This document shows positions 17,408-25,939 of a stretch of DNA of 52,098 nt, one piece after another. Each line of letters starts with the position of its first letter. Within the stretch, counting starts at the first letter, position 1. The notes beneath the pieces are model-generated. The model searched no databases, was not told the DNA's origin, and saw only the letters and a list, made by a program, of their open reading frames with translations. Both the position numbers and the translations under genes were made by a program. Origin of the DNA: an uncultured Succinivibrio sp. (GTDB taxonomy: Bacteria; Pseudomonadota; Gammaproteobacteria; Enterobacterales; Succinivibrionaceae); contig CAAGLL010000017.1 of assembly GCA_900770725.1 (NCBI GenBank), positions 1 through 52,098 of the forward strand. Direction: 5' to 3'.

Positions 17408-18685
17408 TCAAGGCACGTAGTACTCCATGCACTGGTCATCGATCCTCCCCTGCTCGAGATCTGAAAGCGCGTCGCCGATGATGCCAAAGCAGGTGTCAAG
17501 CTCATCGTCGGTGATGGTGTACTCAGGCTCGCAGCGCAGGAAGCTGCTGCCGAGCCTCTGCGTGAAGAGCCCCCTTTCAAAGCAGTCGAAGAGCACCTTG
17601 AAGCAGGCCTTCTTGTCATCAGCGCCTGCTGGATCCTTAACCCAGATCCCATAGGCGGTGCCGCAGCCGGTCACCCCGGCAAGCGATGCGCCGTGCCCTG
17701 CCTTGAGCTTCTCGAAATGATCGAGCATGCGCTGTGACATGTCGAGGAGCCTGCCTTTGCGCGAGAGCTCCTCGCACCGGTCGAAGGCCGCCATGCCGCG
17801 GGCGCAGGCCTCCTGGTTGCCCGCGAAGGTGAAGTCGTGCTCAAGCGGCTTTAGCGAGCGCATGACCTCCGGCCTGCCCAGCACTGCGGAGAGCGGGATC
17901 CCGCCGCCTGCGAACTTGCCCATCACGATGAGGTCGCACTTGATGTCCGGGAAGTTCTCGCACGAGAAGAATGGCCCGGTGCGGTAGTAGGCGAGCTGGC
18001 TCTCGTCTGAGACCATGAGGAAGCCATATTTGCGCGAGAGCTCGTAAAGCCCGTGCATGAGGGAGCGGTGCATGGGCAGGAAGCCCGAGTCGCCCTGCAC
18101 GCACTCGAACACGGCGCAGGCGAGCGTCGGGGCGAGCTTCTCGGCCTCGAATATGACTTCTGAGACTTCATCCTCCGTTGCCTGCTCGGTGCAGAAGGGC
18201 ATCAGCGCCGCCCCCGGCATGAGCGGGCCGATCTCCTTGCGCCCGCCATCACCCGTGATCGCCATCGAACCCATGGTCTTGCCGTGGTAGTCGCCTTTGA
18301 AGCTCAGCACCCCGCTGCGCCCGGTGTAGGCGCGGGCGTACTTTATCGAGGCGTCGATGCCGTCGGAGCCGCTTATTCCGTAGGAGAGCATGCACTCCCC
18401 GTAGGGGAACTTCGATGCGAGCTTGCGGGCGTACCTGAGCGGAAGCTCAGATGTCCCGTACGGAAACGGGAACTGCGCGTAGGGCCCGTGGGGGATCGGA
18501 TCGTAGCCCAGGTTCATCGTGCAGGCCCCTGAGATGAAGTCGACCACGTCGCGCCCGTCGGCATCCACGAGGTAGATCCCGTGCGCCCCCGAGACTGCGA
18601 ACGGCAACTCGCTCAGCGTCTGAACCGGGGCGATGAGCCTCCTGTGCTCCTCCATGAGCGAGCGTGTCTTGTCCGATGCCTTCAT
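17408..18685 (-). CDS. Class III (PLP-dependent) aminotransferase, substrate unknown
   Basis: A 425-residue fold-type I enzyme of the acetylornithine/4-aminobutyrate aminotransferase class. Seen are the N-terminal VDADGRDVVDFISGACTMNLGY, the cofactor-stacking SGSDGIDASIKYARAYTGR region, FKGDYHGKTMGSMA, the PLP-binding aspartate in VSDESQ (usually DEVQ) and the Schiff-base lysine in VMGKFAGGGIPLSA. Length is normal. It would move an amino group between an omega-amino or diamino compound and a 2-oxo acid. The DESQLAYYRTG stretch departs from the usual DEVQTGxGRTG, so I do not name a substrate. It is transcribed divergently from psd; GGGAGG precedes ATG. Confidence 0.88.
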   Translation of the reverse strand: MKASDKTRSLMEEHRRLIAPVQTLSELPFAVSGAHGIYLVDADGRDVVDFISGACTMNLGYDPIPHGPYAQFPFPYGTSELPLRYARKLASKFPYGECMLSYGISGSDGIDASIKYARAYTGRSGVLSFKGDYHGKTMGSMAITGDGGRKEIGPLMPGAALMPFCTEQATEDEVSEVIFEAEKLAPTLACAVFECVQGDSGFLPMHRSLMHGLYELSRKYGFLMVSDESQLAYYRTGPFFSCENFPDIKCDLIVMGKFAGGGIPLSAVLGRPEVMRSLKPLEHDFTFAGNQEACARGMAAFDRCEELSRKGRLLDMSQRMLDHFEKLKAGHGASLAGVTGCGTAYGIWVKDPAGADDKKACFKVLFDCFERGLFTQRLGSSFLRCEPEYTITDDELDTCFGIIGDALSDLEQGRIDDQCMEYYVP

Positions 18686-18832
18686 GCCATGCCTCCCTTA
18701 TATAAGGTGGGATCTTAACAGCGCGCGGCGCAGGCGGCGCCCCTTGCGGGAGGAACGGCGCGGCGGCCCTGCCATTTAGGATCTGCTAAAATCCAGTCCA
18801 AGCGCCAAAGGCGCAGGCATTACGGAGCGAAC

Positions 18833-19675
18833 ATGTCCCTTTCAAACTGCTTGACGAAGGCCGTCAACTACATGGCCCCCTTCAACACCCTCACCTACCT
18901 GCTAGGCAAGCTTGCCAATGCCCAGGCGGGATCGCTCACGCAGTTTCTCATCAAGTCCTTCATAAAGACCTACGACATCGACATGTCCGAGGTGGCGCAG
19001 CAGGATCTCTCCTCCTACAAGACCTTCAACGAGTTCTTCATCAGGAAGCTCAAGAGCGATGCAAGGCCGGTAGCCCAGGAGTGCACCGCGGCCGTGCCGG
19101 TGGACGGCACGGTCGGCGCCTGCGGGCAGCTGCGCGCCGGCCGCCTCATCCAGGCCAAGGGCGTCGACTACTCGTTCAGGGCGCTGATGGGCGGCAACAA
19201 CGCCGACTGCGCCCCCTTCGAGATGGGCCAGTTCGCCACCTTCTACCTCTCCCCGGCCAACTACCACCGCGTCCACATGCCCATCGACGGCACGCTGGTG
19301 AAGACCATCCACATCCCCGGCAGGCACTTCCCGGTGGGCAGGCGCAACACCTCGAGGCTGCACAACCTCTACACCCGCAACGAGAGGCTCGTCTGCCTGT
19401 TCGGCACCCGCGAGGGGCCGTTCTGCCTGATCTTCGTGGGAGCGGCGCTGGTGGGGAGCATCCACACCTCCTGGGGCGGCACCGTGGTAAGGCGCAAGGG
19501 GATCAAGGCGAGCTACTACGATCCCGACCAGTTCACCTACAAGAAGGGCGACGAGATCGGGTATTTCGAGTACGGCAGCACCGTGATCTGCATATGGCCT
19601 GACAACCAGTGCGCGCTCACCAACGACATCATCCAGGGCGCGCCGGTGAAGTACGGGCAGCCGATGACCATCTAG
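18833..19675 (+). CDS. psd: Phosphatidylserine decarboxylase proenzyme
   Basis: A 280-residue proenzyme that makes phosphatidylethanolamine at the inner membrane. It cleaves itself before the serine of the (L)GST motif, here YGSTVI, with Ser249 becoming the pyruvoyl group of a 32-residue alpha chain; the leucine two residues before Ser in E. coli is Tyr here. The other active parts are present: VDGTVGACGQL, YLSPANYHRVHMP and VGAALVGSIHTSWGG. Length matches the gammaproteobacterial type (about 285-320). A TAAAAT -10 sits at about 18787, and an intrinsic terminator follows. It is a single-gene unit. Confidence 0.96.
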   Translation: MSLSNCLTKAVNYMAPFNTLTYLLGKLANAQAGSLTQFLIKSFIKTYDIDMSEVAQQDLSSYKTFNEFFIRKLKSDARPVAQECTAAVPVDGTVGACGQLRAGRLIQAKGVDYSFRALMGGNNADCAPFEMGQFATFYLSPANYHRVHMPIDGTLVKTIHIPGRHFPVGRRNTSRLHNLYTRNERLVCLFGTREGPFCLIFVGAALVGSIHTSWGGTVVRRKGIKASYYDPDQFTYKKGDEIGYFEYGSTVICIWPDNQCALTNDIIQGAPVKYGQPMTI

Positions 19676-19698
19676 GCAAGATGCCATCATGGCCCAGG

Positions 19699-19730
19699 GC
19701 CCCGCGGCAGTGCACTGCCGCGGGGCTTTT
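19699..19730 (+). terminator. Intrinsic terminator of psd
   Basis: A 28-nt perfect palindrome beginning GCCCCGCGGCAG and followed by TTTT, 24 nt after the psd stop. Confidence 0.85.
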
Positions 19731-19858
19731 CCATTCGTAAAGCGCTAAGGTTCCGCGCCCGGCCCTTTTCCATGCGGCGCCCCGGCGCAGGCGCTTTCAG
19801 ATCTTTGATCCATGCGGCTGTTGCGGCCTTGATGATACGTTTTTTCAACTTTTATCTT

Positions 19859-19867
19859 TGGTATAAT
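19859..19867 (+). promoter_or_regulatory. Extended -10 promoter of frdABCD
   Basis: TGGTATAAT: a TGn extension joined to a consensus TATAAT, 78 nt before the frdA start. No good -35 hexamer is present, as is common for extended -10 promoters. The context TTTGGTATAAT recurs upstream of pyk. Confidence 0.7.
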
Positions 19868-19944
19868 TGAGCCGATTTTTTGCTTGCGTCCGGTGACGAG
19901 GACAGGGCTCCCTGTGCGAGAAGCCGGAATCTTAGGAGATTCAC

Positions 19945-21768
19945 GTGGAAAAATATCAGTTTGATGTTGCGATCGTGGGTGCCGGTGGAGCAGGCCTTCG
20001 CGCTGCCATTGCAGTGGCGCAGGCTGATCCCAAGCTCCGCGTTGCGCTCATTTCCAAAGTCTACCCCATGCGTTCCCACACCGTAGCCGCTGAAGGCGGC
20101 GCCGCAGGCGTGGTTCGCGACGACGACTCGCTGCAGAAGCACTTCGAGGACACCGTCGCTGGCGGCGACTGGCTGTGCGAGCAGGACGTTGTCGACTACT
20201 TCGTGCACCACACCACCGAGGAGCTCTACCAGCTTGAGCACTGGGGCTGCCCGTGGAGCCGCAAGCCCAACGGCGACATCAACGTCCGCCGCTTCGGCGG
20301 CATGAAGGTGCCGCGCACCTGGTTCGCCGCCGACAAGTCGGGCTTCCACATGCTGCACACCCTTTTCCAGACTTCCGTGAAGTTCCCTTCGATCCACCGC
20401 TTCGACGAGCACTTCGTGCTCGACCTGCTGGTTGAGGACGGGATCTGCCGCGGCGTCGTCTGCTACGACCTGCAGAACGGCATCTTCCGCCAGATCAACG
20501 CCAAGTGCGTGTTCCTCGCCACCGGCGGCGCCGGACGCTGCTACCTCTTCAACACCAACGGCGGCATCGTCACCGGCGACGGCCAGGCCCTCGCCTACCG
20601 CCACGGCGTCCCTCTGCGAGACATGGAGTTCGTGCAGTACCACCCCACCGGCCTGCTCGGCTGCGGCCTGCTGATGACTGAAGGCTGCCGCGGCGAAGGC
20701 GGCGTCCTCTACAACAAGGACCACTACCGCTACCTGCAGGACTACGGCCTCGGCCCGGAGACCCCGGTCGGGCACCCGAAGAACAAGTACATGGAGCTCG
20801 GCCCCCGCGACAAGCTGTCCCAGGCCTTCTGGAACGAGTCCAAGAAGGGCCGCACCATCAAGTACCCGCTGGGCGAAGCGGTCCTGCTCGACCTCACCCA
20901 CCTCGGCGAGAAGTACCTCCACGAGCGCCTCCCGCTCATCTGCGAGCTGGCAATGACCTACTCCGGCGTCGACCCGGTGAAGGCCCCTGTGCCGGTCCGC
21001 CCGGTCGTCCACTACACCATGGGCGGCATCGAGACCGACGGCAGGACCGCCACCCGCATGGAAGGCCTGTATGCCGCCGGCGAGTGCGCCTCCGTGGGCA
21101 TTCACGGCGCCAACCGCCTGGGCTCCAACTCCCTGGTCGAGACCGTTGTGTTCGGCAAGGCCGGCGGCGACGCCATGGCCGAGCGCGCCCACAAGGTCGA
21201 GGACTACGATTCCCCTGAGCTCGCACGCCAGGCCGAAGAGGCCGAGAAGCGCGCCCTGTCGCTGTTCGACATCAAGGGCACCGACTCGCAGGGCAAGATC
21301 CGCCACGAAATGGGCCAGACTATGGAAGAGGGCGTCGGCATCTACCGCGAGGAAGAGGGCATGCAGAAGACCATCGACACCCTCAAGAAGCTCAAGGAGC
21401 GCTACAAGAACGTCGGCATCACCGACCGCGGCCGCATCTTCAACACCGAGTGGATGAACCTCATCGAGCTGGGCTACACCCTCGACGTCGCCCAGACCAT
21501 GGTGTACTCCGCCATCAACCGCAAGGAGTCCCGCGGCTCGCACCAGCGCCTCGACGGCCCGAACGGCGCCTACAAGGAGCGCGACGACAAGAACTTCCTC
21601 AAGCACTCCCTGGCCTTCCTCAACAAGGAGACCGGCCTGCCTGAGATCAAGCTCCAGGACGTGAAGATCACCACCTTCCAGCCTGCCAAGCGCGTTTACG
21701 GCGCCGCAGCGGAAAAGGCCGAGGCCGAGAGGGCCGCGAAAGCCAAAGCAGCACAGGAGGCCAAGTAA
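19945..21768 (+). CDS. frdA: Fumarate reductase, flavoprotein subunit
   Basis: A 607-residue catalytic subunit that reduces fumarate to succinate in anaerobic respiration, with FAD bound covalently. The FAD motif AIVGAGGAGLRAA is at 9-21 and the flavin-linked histidine is His45 in RSHTVAAEGG. Further conserved blocks are GGDWLCEQDVVDYFVHH, EFVQYHPTGL, MTEGCRGEGG and HYTMGGIETD. The start is GTG 19945, with AGGAG 7 nt upstream. It is close to E. coli FrdA throughout, and codon use is strongly biased to C/G endings, suggesting high expression. First gene of frdABCD; the C-terminus is Ala/Lys/Glu-rich. Confidence 0.99.
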   Translation: MEKYQFDVAIVGAGGAGLRAAIAVAQADPKLRVALISKVYPMRSHTVAAEGGAAGVVRDDDSLQKHFEDTVAGGDWLCEQDVVDYFVHHTTEELYQLEHWGCPWSRKPNGDINVRRFGGMKVPRTWFAADKSGFHMLHTLFQTSVKFPSIHRFDEHFVLDLLVEDGICRGVVCYDLQNGIFRQINAKCVFLATGGAGRCYLFNTNGGIVTGDGQALAYRHGVPLRDMEFVQYHPTGLLGCGLLMTEGCRGEGGVLYNKDHYRYLQDYGLGPETPVGHPKNKYMELGPRDKLSQAFWNESKKGRTIKYPLGEAVLLDLTHLGEKYLHERLPLICELAMTYSGVDPVKAPVPVRPVVHYTMGGIETDGRTATRMEGLYAAGECASVGIHGANRLGSNSLVETVVFGKAGGDAMAERAHKVEDYDSPELARQAEEAEKRALSLFDIKGTDSQGKIRHEMGQTMEEGVGIYREEEGMQKTIDTLKKLKERYKNVGITDRGRIFNTEWMNLIELGYTLDVAQTMVYSAINRKESRGSHQRLDGPNGAYKERDDKNFLKHSLAFLNKETGLPEIKLQDVKITTFQPAKRVYGAAAEKAEAERAAKAKAAQEAK

Positions 21769-21771
21769 CAA

Positions 21772-22530
21772 ATGGCTGACACCGACATCGAGAAGAAAAT
21801 GAAGATCACCGTGCTCCGCTACCGCCCGGAGCAGGATGACAAGCCCTGGGACCAGACCTTCGAGGTCCCGTACCACCACGGCACCTCTCTGCTCGAGGCC
21901 CTGTTCTACATCAAGGACAACCTTGAGCCGAGCCTTTCGTTCCGCTGGTCCTGCCGCATGGCGATCTGCGGCTCCTGCGGCATGATGGTCAACAACGTCC
22001 CGCACCTTGCGTGCAAGACCTTCCTGCGCGACTACGACGGGCAGGAGATCAGGGTCGAGCCCCTGGCCAACTTCCCCATCGAGCGCGACCTGGTGGTCGA
22101 CCTTTCCGACCTCATCGAGAAGATCGAGCTCATCAAGCCGTACATCATCCCGTCCGCCAAGGACGCGAAGATGCCGCTCAACCGCAACTTCAAGCAGAGC
22201 CCCATGCAGATGGAGGCCTACCTGCAGTTCGCCCAGTGCATCAACTGCGGCTGCTGCTACGCCGCCTGCCCGCAGTACAAGCTCAACCCGAAGTTCATCG
22301 GCCCGGCCGCGCTGACGCTGCTGTACCGCTACAACATCGACAGCCGCGACAGCGGCGCGCTGCAGCGCCTGCCGTTCCTCAACTCCGAGAACGGCGTCTG
22401 GGGCTGCACCTTCGTCGGCTACTGCTCCGAAGTCTGCCCGAAGAAGGTGGACCCTTCCTCTGCCATCCAGCTTGGCAAGAAGATGAGCGCCACCGACTAT
22501 GTGATCAAGCTCGTTAAGCCGGAGGAATAA
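21772..22530 (+). CDS. frdB: Fumarate reductase, iron-sulfur subunit
   Basis: A 252-residue electron-transfer subunit linking menaquinol oxidation at FrdCD to FAD in FrdA. The [2Fe-2S] cysteines are in SCRMAICGSCGMMVNN with the fourth in LACKTF. The [4Fe-4S] and [3Fe-4S] centres use CINCGCCYAACP and CTFVGYCSEVCPKKVDP. Length matches E. coli (244). It starts 3 nt after the frdA stop with AGGAGG inside the frdA end, so translation is likely coupled. Confidence 0.99.
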   Translation: MADTDIEKKMKITVLRYRPEQDDKPWDQTFEVPYHHGTSLLEALFYIKDNLEPSLSFRWSCRMAICGSCGMMVNNVPHLACKTFLRDYDGQEIRVEPLANFPIERDLVVDLSDLIEKIELIKPYIIPSAKDAKMPLNRNFKQSPMQMEAYLQFAQCINCGCCYAACPQYKLNPKFIGPAALTLLYRYNIDSRDSGALQRLPFLNSENGVWGCTFVGYCSEVCPKKVDPSSAIQLGKKMSATDYVIKLVKPEE

Positions 22531-22533
22531 GCA

Positions 22534-22983
22534 ATGGCCGAAGCAAAATCTTTCCGCAAGCCCTACCACCGCGAAGTGTCGTGGAACTGGTGGACCAAGA
22601 ATCCGTTCTATGTCCGCTACATGCTCCGCGAGGGCACCGCAGTCATGGCGCTGTTCGCAGTGCTTGAGATCCTGCTTGGCGTCTTCCTGTTCGCGCTTTC
22701 CGCCTACGGCGATCCCGAGGATCCGGATACCGTCGCCCCCTACATGTGGTTCGTCCAGGACTTCCTGGCCAACCCGGTGGTGATCATCCTCAACATCCTC
22801 GCCCTGGCCGCGCAGCTGTTCCACATGGTCACCTGGTTCAACCTGATGCCCAAGGCAGTCCGCGTGTTCATGAACAAGAACAGCACCGAGCGCCTTCCTG
22901 ACTATGTCACGAAGATCGGCCTCTACGCTGCCGCCATCGGCGGCTTCGTGGTCGTCCTCGGCGCCGCGCTGCTGACCAAGTAA
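22534..22983 (+). CDS. frdC: Fumarate reductase, membrane anchor subunit C
   Basis: A 149-residue membrane anchor with three hydrophobic segments (about residues 30-55, 72-98 and 122-147). The N-terminal YHREVSWNWWTKNPFYVRYMLREGT is typical of FrdC. With FrdD it attaches FrdAB to the inner face of the cytoplasmic membrane and holds the quinol site; no haem is expected in this type. E. coli FrdC is 131 residues; the extra residues are mainly in the loop after the first segment. It starts 3 nt after frdB. Confidence 0.97.
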   Translation: MAEAKSFRKPYHREVSWNWWTKNPFYVRYMLREGTAVMALFAVLEILLGVFLFALSAYGDPEDPDTVAPYMWFVQDFLANPVVIILNILALAAQLFHMVTWFNLMPKAVRVFMNKNSTERLPDYVTKIGLYAAAIGGFVVVLGAALLTK

Positions 22984-22995
22984 GGAGAGAGAAAA

Positions 22996-23373
22996 ATGCG
23001 TCAGATTCTTCCTACCCGCTCTGACGAGCCCATCTACTGGCTCATGTTCGGAACCGGCGGCATGGTCGCCGCGTGGATCCTCCCCGCCATCCTGGTCGTC
23101 TTCATCGTCGCGGGCATCTGCCCTCCCGATGCGGACTCCGGCCTGCTGAGCTTTGCCCAGGTCTCCGGGATCCTCGGCAACTGGTTCTTAGCGCTCGTGC
23201 TCTTCGGCGTGGTGTTCATCCTGAGCTTCTACTCGCTCCACCGCATGTACCACTCCACGCACGACTTCAACCTGCACAGCAAGATCTTCTGGTTCATCTG
23301 CTACGGCGCCGCCGCGGCGATCTCCTTCATCGATCTTGGACTGCAGCTCCTGATCTACGTCGAGCTGTTCTAA
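22996..23373 (+). CDS. frdD: Fumarate reductase, membrane anchor subunit D
   Basis: A 125-residue protein with three transmembrane segments, beginning near EPIYWLMFGTGGMVAAWILPA, which matches FrdD. The RMYHSTHDFNLH stretch between helices two and three is conserved in the family. It completes the four-subunit quinol:fumarate reductase. GGAGAG precedes ATG, 12 nt after frdC. An intrinsic terminator ends the operon. Confidence 0.97.
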   Translation: MRQILPTRSDEPIYWLMFGTGGMVAAWILPAILVVFIVAGICPPDADSGLLSFAQVSGILGNWFLALVLFGVVFILSFYSLHRMYHSTHDFNLHSKIFWFICYGAAAAISFIDLGLQLLIYVELF

Positions 23374-23390
23374 GAAACTAATCCTGAGCA

Positions 23391-23417
23391 AGGGCCCACA
23401 GCGCGGGCCCTTTTTTT
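23391..23417 (+). terminator. Intrinsic terminator of frdABCD
   Basis: AGGGCCC, a 7-nt loop, GGGCCCT and seven Ts, starting 18 nt after the frdD stop. Confidence 0.9.
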
Positions 23418-23590
23418 CATTCCGATAGCCCTAGCCGCACCACAAGCGGGCAAAATTTTCAATTCCTCAAGCCCTCCTGCCTGCGCCATAGCACCATTGG
23501 ATCGCCGCAAACCGCATCGCACCAAGGCTTAAAGCTTTCTCAAATTTAACCAAACTCCCCCTTTGCCCTGACATTCCTGATTGAACTTTT

Positions 23591-23599
23591 TGGTATAAT
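23591..23599 (+). promoter_or_regulatory. Extended -10 promoter of pyruvate kinase
   Basis: TGGTATAAT with a TTTTTGG run before it, nearly the same as the frd promoter core. A possible -35 is TGACAT at 23569-23574, but the spacing is long. Transcription would start near 23606, about 310 nt before the pyk ATG. Confidence 0.65.
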
Positions 23600-23605
23600 C
23601 AGCAC

Positions 23606-23915
23606 GAAATTTCACAGCGGCATGCACTTTTGTCAGCATTGAAAAATCAATAAAAAATTCGCCAGCCGGCCTGAAGGCCGATGAATGGCGGACGCGCCTT
23701 GAGCGCGGTGCGGCGGCCGCCGCAACGTGGCAGATTCGGGAGGCCTGCCGCCGCACAAGAAGTAAGGAGAGCGCCCTGCCGGGGGCGCCGGCCCCAGGGG
23801 CCGCAAGATGAAATCCCGGTGCGCCATGGCGGCAGGCGCCGTGGCGGCAATACACATCCACATCTCAAAAAGGAGGAGACGTGCCGGCCCCTGCCCGCGC
23901 GCGTCTTTGCACCAC
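23606..23915 (+). promoter_or_regulatory. Long structured 5' leader of pyruvate kinase
   Basis: About 310 nt without a credible long gene. On the plus strand it contains several GC-rich stems: GGCC-tgaa-GGCC inside a larger CGCCA/TGGCG pairing (about 23653-23685), CGCGC-cttga-GCGCG (about 23692-23706), and GGCCCC-a-GGGGCC (about 23789-23801). It ends with a strong AAAAGGAGGAG at 23868-23878 that serves a GTG at 23881 instead of the pyk ATG. No known riboswitch was recognised. Confidence 0.45.
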
Positions 23916-23919
23916 ATGA
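23881..23919 (+). CDS. Possible 12-codon leader peptide overlapping the pyk start
   Basis: GTG at 23881 has the best Shine-Dalgarno in the leader (AGGAGG at 23871-23876) and opens a frame encoding MPAPARARLCTT. Its TGA at 23917-23919 overlaps the pyk ATG as ATGA, the classic arrangement for translational coupling. The pyk ATG itself has no Shine-Dalgarno. The alternative is that the ribosome reaches pyk by some other route; expression of the peptide is unproven. Confidence 0.4.
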   Translation: MPAPARARLCTT

Positions 23920-25337
23920 AGAAAACCAAGATGGTCTGCACCATCGGTCCCAAGTCCGAGGATCCGGCAATCCTGAGAACCCTGCTCGAGAGCGGCATGA
24001 ACGTCATGCGCCTGAACTTCTCGCACGGCGACTACGAGGAGCACGGCGGCAGGATCGACACGATCGAGAAGATCATGAAGGAGACCGGCAAGGTCTTCGG
24101 CGTCATCCTCGACACCAAGGGCCCGGAGATCCGCACCTGCACCCTCGAGAACGGCGAGGACATCGAGCTCTGCGCCGGCGACCGCATCACCATCACCACC
24201 GACTCCTCGGTGGTGGGCAACAAGGAGCGCATCAGCGTCACCTACAAGGACCTGGCCAAGGACCTCAATGTCGGCGACACCGTGCTGCTCGACGACGGAC
24301 TCATCGGCCTCAAGGTCGTCGAGAAGAACAACGACCAGGAAGTCGTCTGCGAGGTGCAGAACAACGGCGCCCTGGGCGAGCACAAGGGCGTGAACCTCCC
24401 CGACACCCACATCTCCATGCCGTTCATGTCCGAGAAGGACAAGCAGGACCTGCTCTTCGGCATCAAGCGCAACGTCGACTTCATCGCCGCCTCCTTCACC
24501 AGGTCGCGCCGCGACGTGCTCGACATCCGCGAGTTCCTCGACGCCAACGGCGGCAAGGACATCCAGATCATCTGCAAGATCGAGAACCAGGAAGGCATCG
24601 ACAACTTCGAGGACATCCTCGCCACCGCCGACGGCATCATGGTCGCCCGCGGCGACATGGGCGTCGAGATCCCTCCCCAGGAGGTGATCTTCGCGCAGAA
24701 GCGCATCATCCGCCGCTGCAACGAGGTGGGCAAGGTCGTGATCACCGCCACCCAGATGCTCGACTCGATGATCAAGAACCCGCGCCCGACCCGCGCCGAG
24801 GCCGGCGACGTCGCCAACGCGATCATCGACGGCACCGATGCCGTGATGCTCTCCGGCGAGTCGGCCAAGGGCAAGTACCCGCGCGAGGCCGTCAAGACCA
24901 TGTCGACCATCTGCGAGCGCACCGACCGCGAGATCCACGCCCGCTTCGACCGCATGCGCCCGGCCTACGGCGCCCCCTGCTCGACCACCACGGCGGTGTG
25001 CCTGGCAGCCTGCGAGGCCTCAGAGACCCTGAACGCCCCGCTCATCGTCGTGGCCACTGAGCACGGCGGCAGCCCCAAGGCGCTGCGCAGGTACTTCCCG
25101 ACCGCGAACATCCTGGCGCTCACCCCGAACATCAAGACCGCCAGGCAGCTGTGCATCGTGCGCGGCGTCATTCCCAAGCTCGTGCCGCGCATCAGCTCGA
25201 CCGACGAGTTCTTCCGCGTGGGCATGAAGGTCGCGCAGGAAGAGGGCCTGGCCAAGAAGGGCGACACCATCATCATGGTCAACGGCGCCCTGGTTCCGTC
25301 CGGCACCACCAACACGATGTCCGTCCACACCATCTAA
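23916..25337 (+). CDS. pykF: Pyruvate kinase, PykF type
   Basis: A 473-residue enzyme making pyruvate and ATP from phosphoenolpyruvate and ADP. It starts MKKTKMVCTIGPKSE like E. coli PykF and keeps MNVMRLNFSHGDYEEH, ILDTKGPEIRT, the catalytic-lysine region ICKIENQEGIDNF, MVARGDMGVEIP and the ATQMLDSMIKNPRPTRAEAGDVANA block. The C-terminal allosteric domain ends SGTTNTMSVH. PykF is activated by fructose 1,6-bisphosphate in E. coli; the close similarity suggests the same. The frame extends upstream to 23808, but family alignment fixes the start at 23916. Codon bias suggests strong expression. A terminator follows. Confidence 0.98.
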   Translation: MKKTKMVCTIGPKSEDPAILRTLLESGMNVMRLNFSHGDYEEHGGRIDTIEKIMKETGKVFGVILDTKGPEIRTCTLENGEDIELCAGDRITITTDSSVVGNKERISVTYKDLAKDLNVGDTVLLDDGLIGLKVVEKNNDQEVVCEVQNNGALGEHKGVNLPDTHISMPFMSEKDKQDLLFGIKRNVDFIAASFTRSRRDVLDIREFLDANGGKDIQIICKIENQEGIDNFEDILATADGIMVARGDMGVEIPPQEVIFAQKRIIRRCNEVGKVVITATQMLDSMIKNPRPTRAEAGDVANAIIDGTDAVMLSGESAKGKYPREAVKTMSTICERTDREIHARFDRMRPAYGAPCSTTTAVCLAACEASETLNAPLIVVATEHGGSPKALRRYFPTANILALTPNIKTARQLCIVRGVIPKLVPRISSTDEFFRVGMKVAQEEGLAKKGDTIIMVNGALVPSGTTNTMSVHTI

Positions 25338-25358
25338 GCCAAACCCCGTTTGGTTAGA

Positions 25359-25384
25359 AGCCCCGGCCCCTGCCGGGGCTTTTT
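25359..25384 (+). terminator. Intrinsic terminator of pyruvate kinase
   Basis: AGCCCCGGC, loop CCCT, GCCGGGGCT and a T-run, 22 nt after the stop codon. Confidence 0.88.
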
Positions 25385-25414
25385 GCTCTTAGCCGCCCTG
25401 CCCCTCCAGGCAAT

Positions 25415-25447
25415 GAAAAGCCCCCGGGGCTTTTGGCCCCGGGGGCT
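25415..25447 (-). terminator. Intrinsic terminator of fliS
   Basis: On the minus strand a 12-bp stem, AGCCCCCGGGGC and its complement, with a 5-nt loop is followed by TTTTC, about 30 nt after the fliS stop. The pyk and fliS terminators face each other. Confidence 0.8.
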
Positions 25448-25474
25448 GCAACGGCTTGTCAGAATCGCCTTGCC

Positions 25475-25894
25475 TTACTGCCTTGCGACGATCTCCGCGT
25501 TCGTCTTCTGCTTGATGTCCTCGGGGATGTTGTCCCAGGCGTTCTTGATCGGCATGAGGAGGTTTATCACCTCGTCAATGGGCTTCTCGTCGAGCGTGCT
25601 TGACGCCTCTCCCAGGAGCTCCTTCATGTAGTCGTAGAGCGCGTACATCTTGTCGCCGAGCGCGGGATTCTCCTTGCGGTCGAGCGCCCCCTGCAGGCCC
25701 TCGATGATCCCCAAGGCCTTGCTGATGCGGTTGGCCTTGTACTCATAGTCCTTGCGTTCGATGGCGCCCTTGGCCTGCGAGAGCCGCTCCAGAAGCCCGT
25801 TGAAGAGCATCTGGATGACCCTGTGGGGCGACGCCACCGATAGCTCAGCCTCGAGGCTGGTGCGCTGGTAAGCTTTAAGGTTGCGGCCGTACAT
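25475..25894 (-). CDS. fliS: Flagellin export chaperone FliS
   Basis: A 139-residue helical protein that binds the C-terminus of flagellin in the cytosol and prevents early polymerisation. It opens MYGRNLKAYQRTSLE and has the typical SPHRVIQMLFNGLLERLSQAKGAIE helix with later LYDYMKELL and INLLMPIKNAWD segments. Length is standard (about 130). It is on the minus strand, downstream of flaG but behind its own sigma-28-like promoter at 25940-25966, so it is probably a late (class IV) flagellar gene. Flagellin and fliD are not in the window. Confidence 0.95.
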   Translation of the reverse strand: MYGRNLKAYQRTSLEAELSVASPHRVIQMLFNGLLERLSQAKGAIERKDYEYKANRISKALGIIEGLQGALDRKENPALGDKMYALYDYMKELLGEASSTLDEKPIDEVINLLMPIKNAWDNIPEDIKQKTNAEIVARQ

Positions 25895-25939
25895 TGTTAT
25901 TCTCCTGCAAACACAATATACATTCTTCTGACACTTAGA

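Noticed and set aside
19801..19860. FNR-type site (TTGAT-N4-ATCAA) before frdA.
   Set aside because: TTGAT occurs at two places, but no matching second half-site stands at the right distance, so I do not claim FNR control.
19852..22824. A 990-codon open frame on the minus strand opposite frdA-frdB-frdC.
   Set aside because: Its protein is Val/Leu/Ala/Asp/His-rich low-information sequence that mirrors the highly biased codons of frdA and frdB; it has no domain and no ribosome-binding site. It is an antisense shadow caused by high GC at third positions.
23681..25060. A 459-codon plus-strand frame overlapping pyruvate kinase in another frame.
   Set aside because: Arg/His/Pro-rich frame shadow; pyruvate kinase in its own frame has full family similarity.
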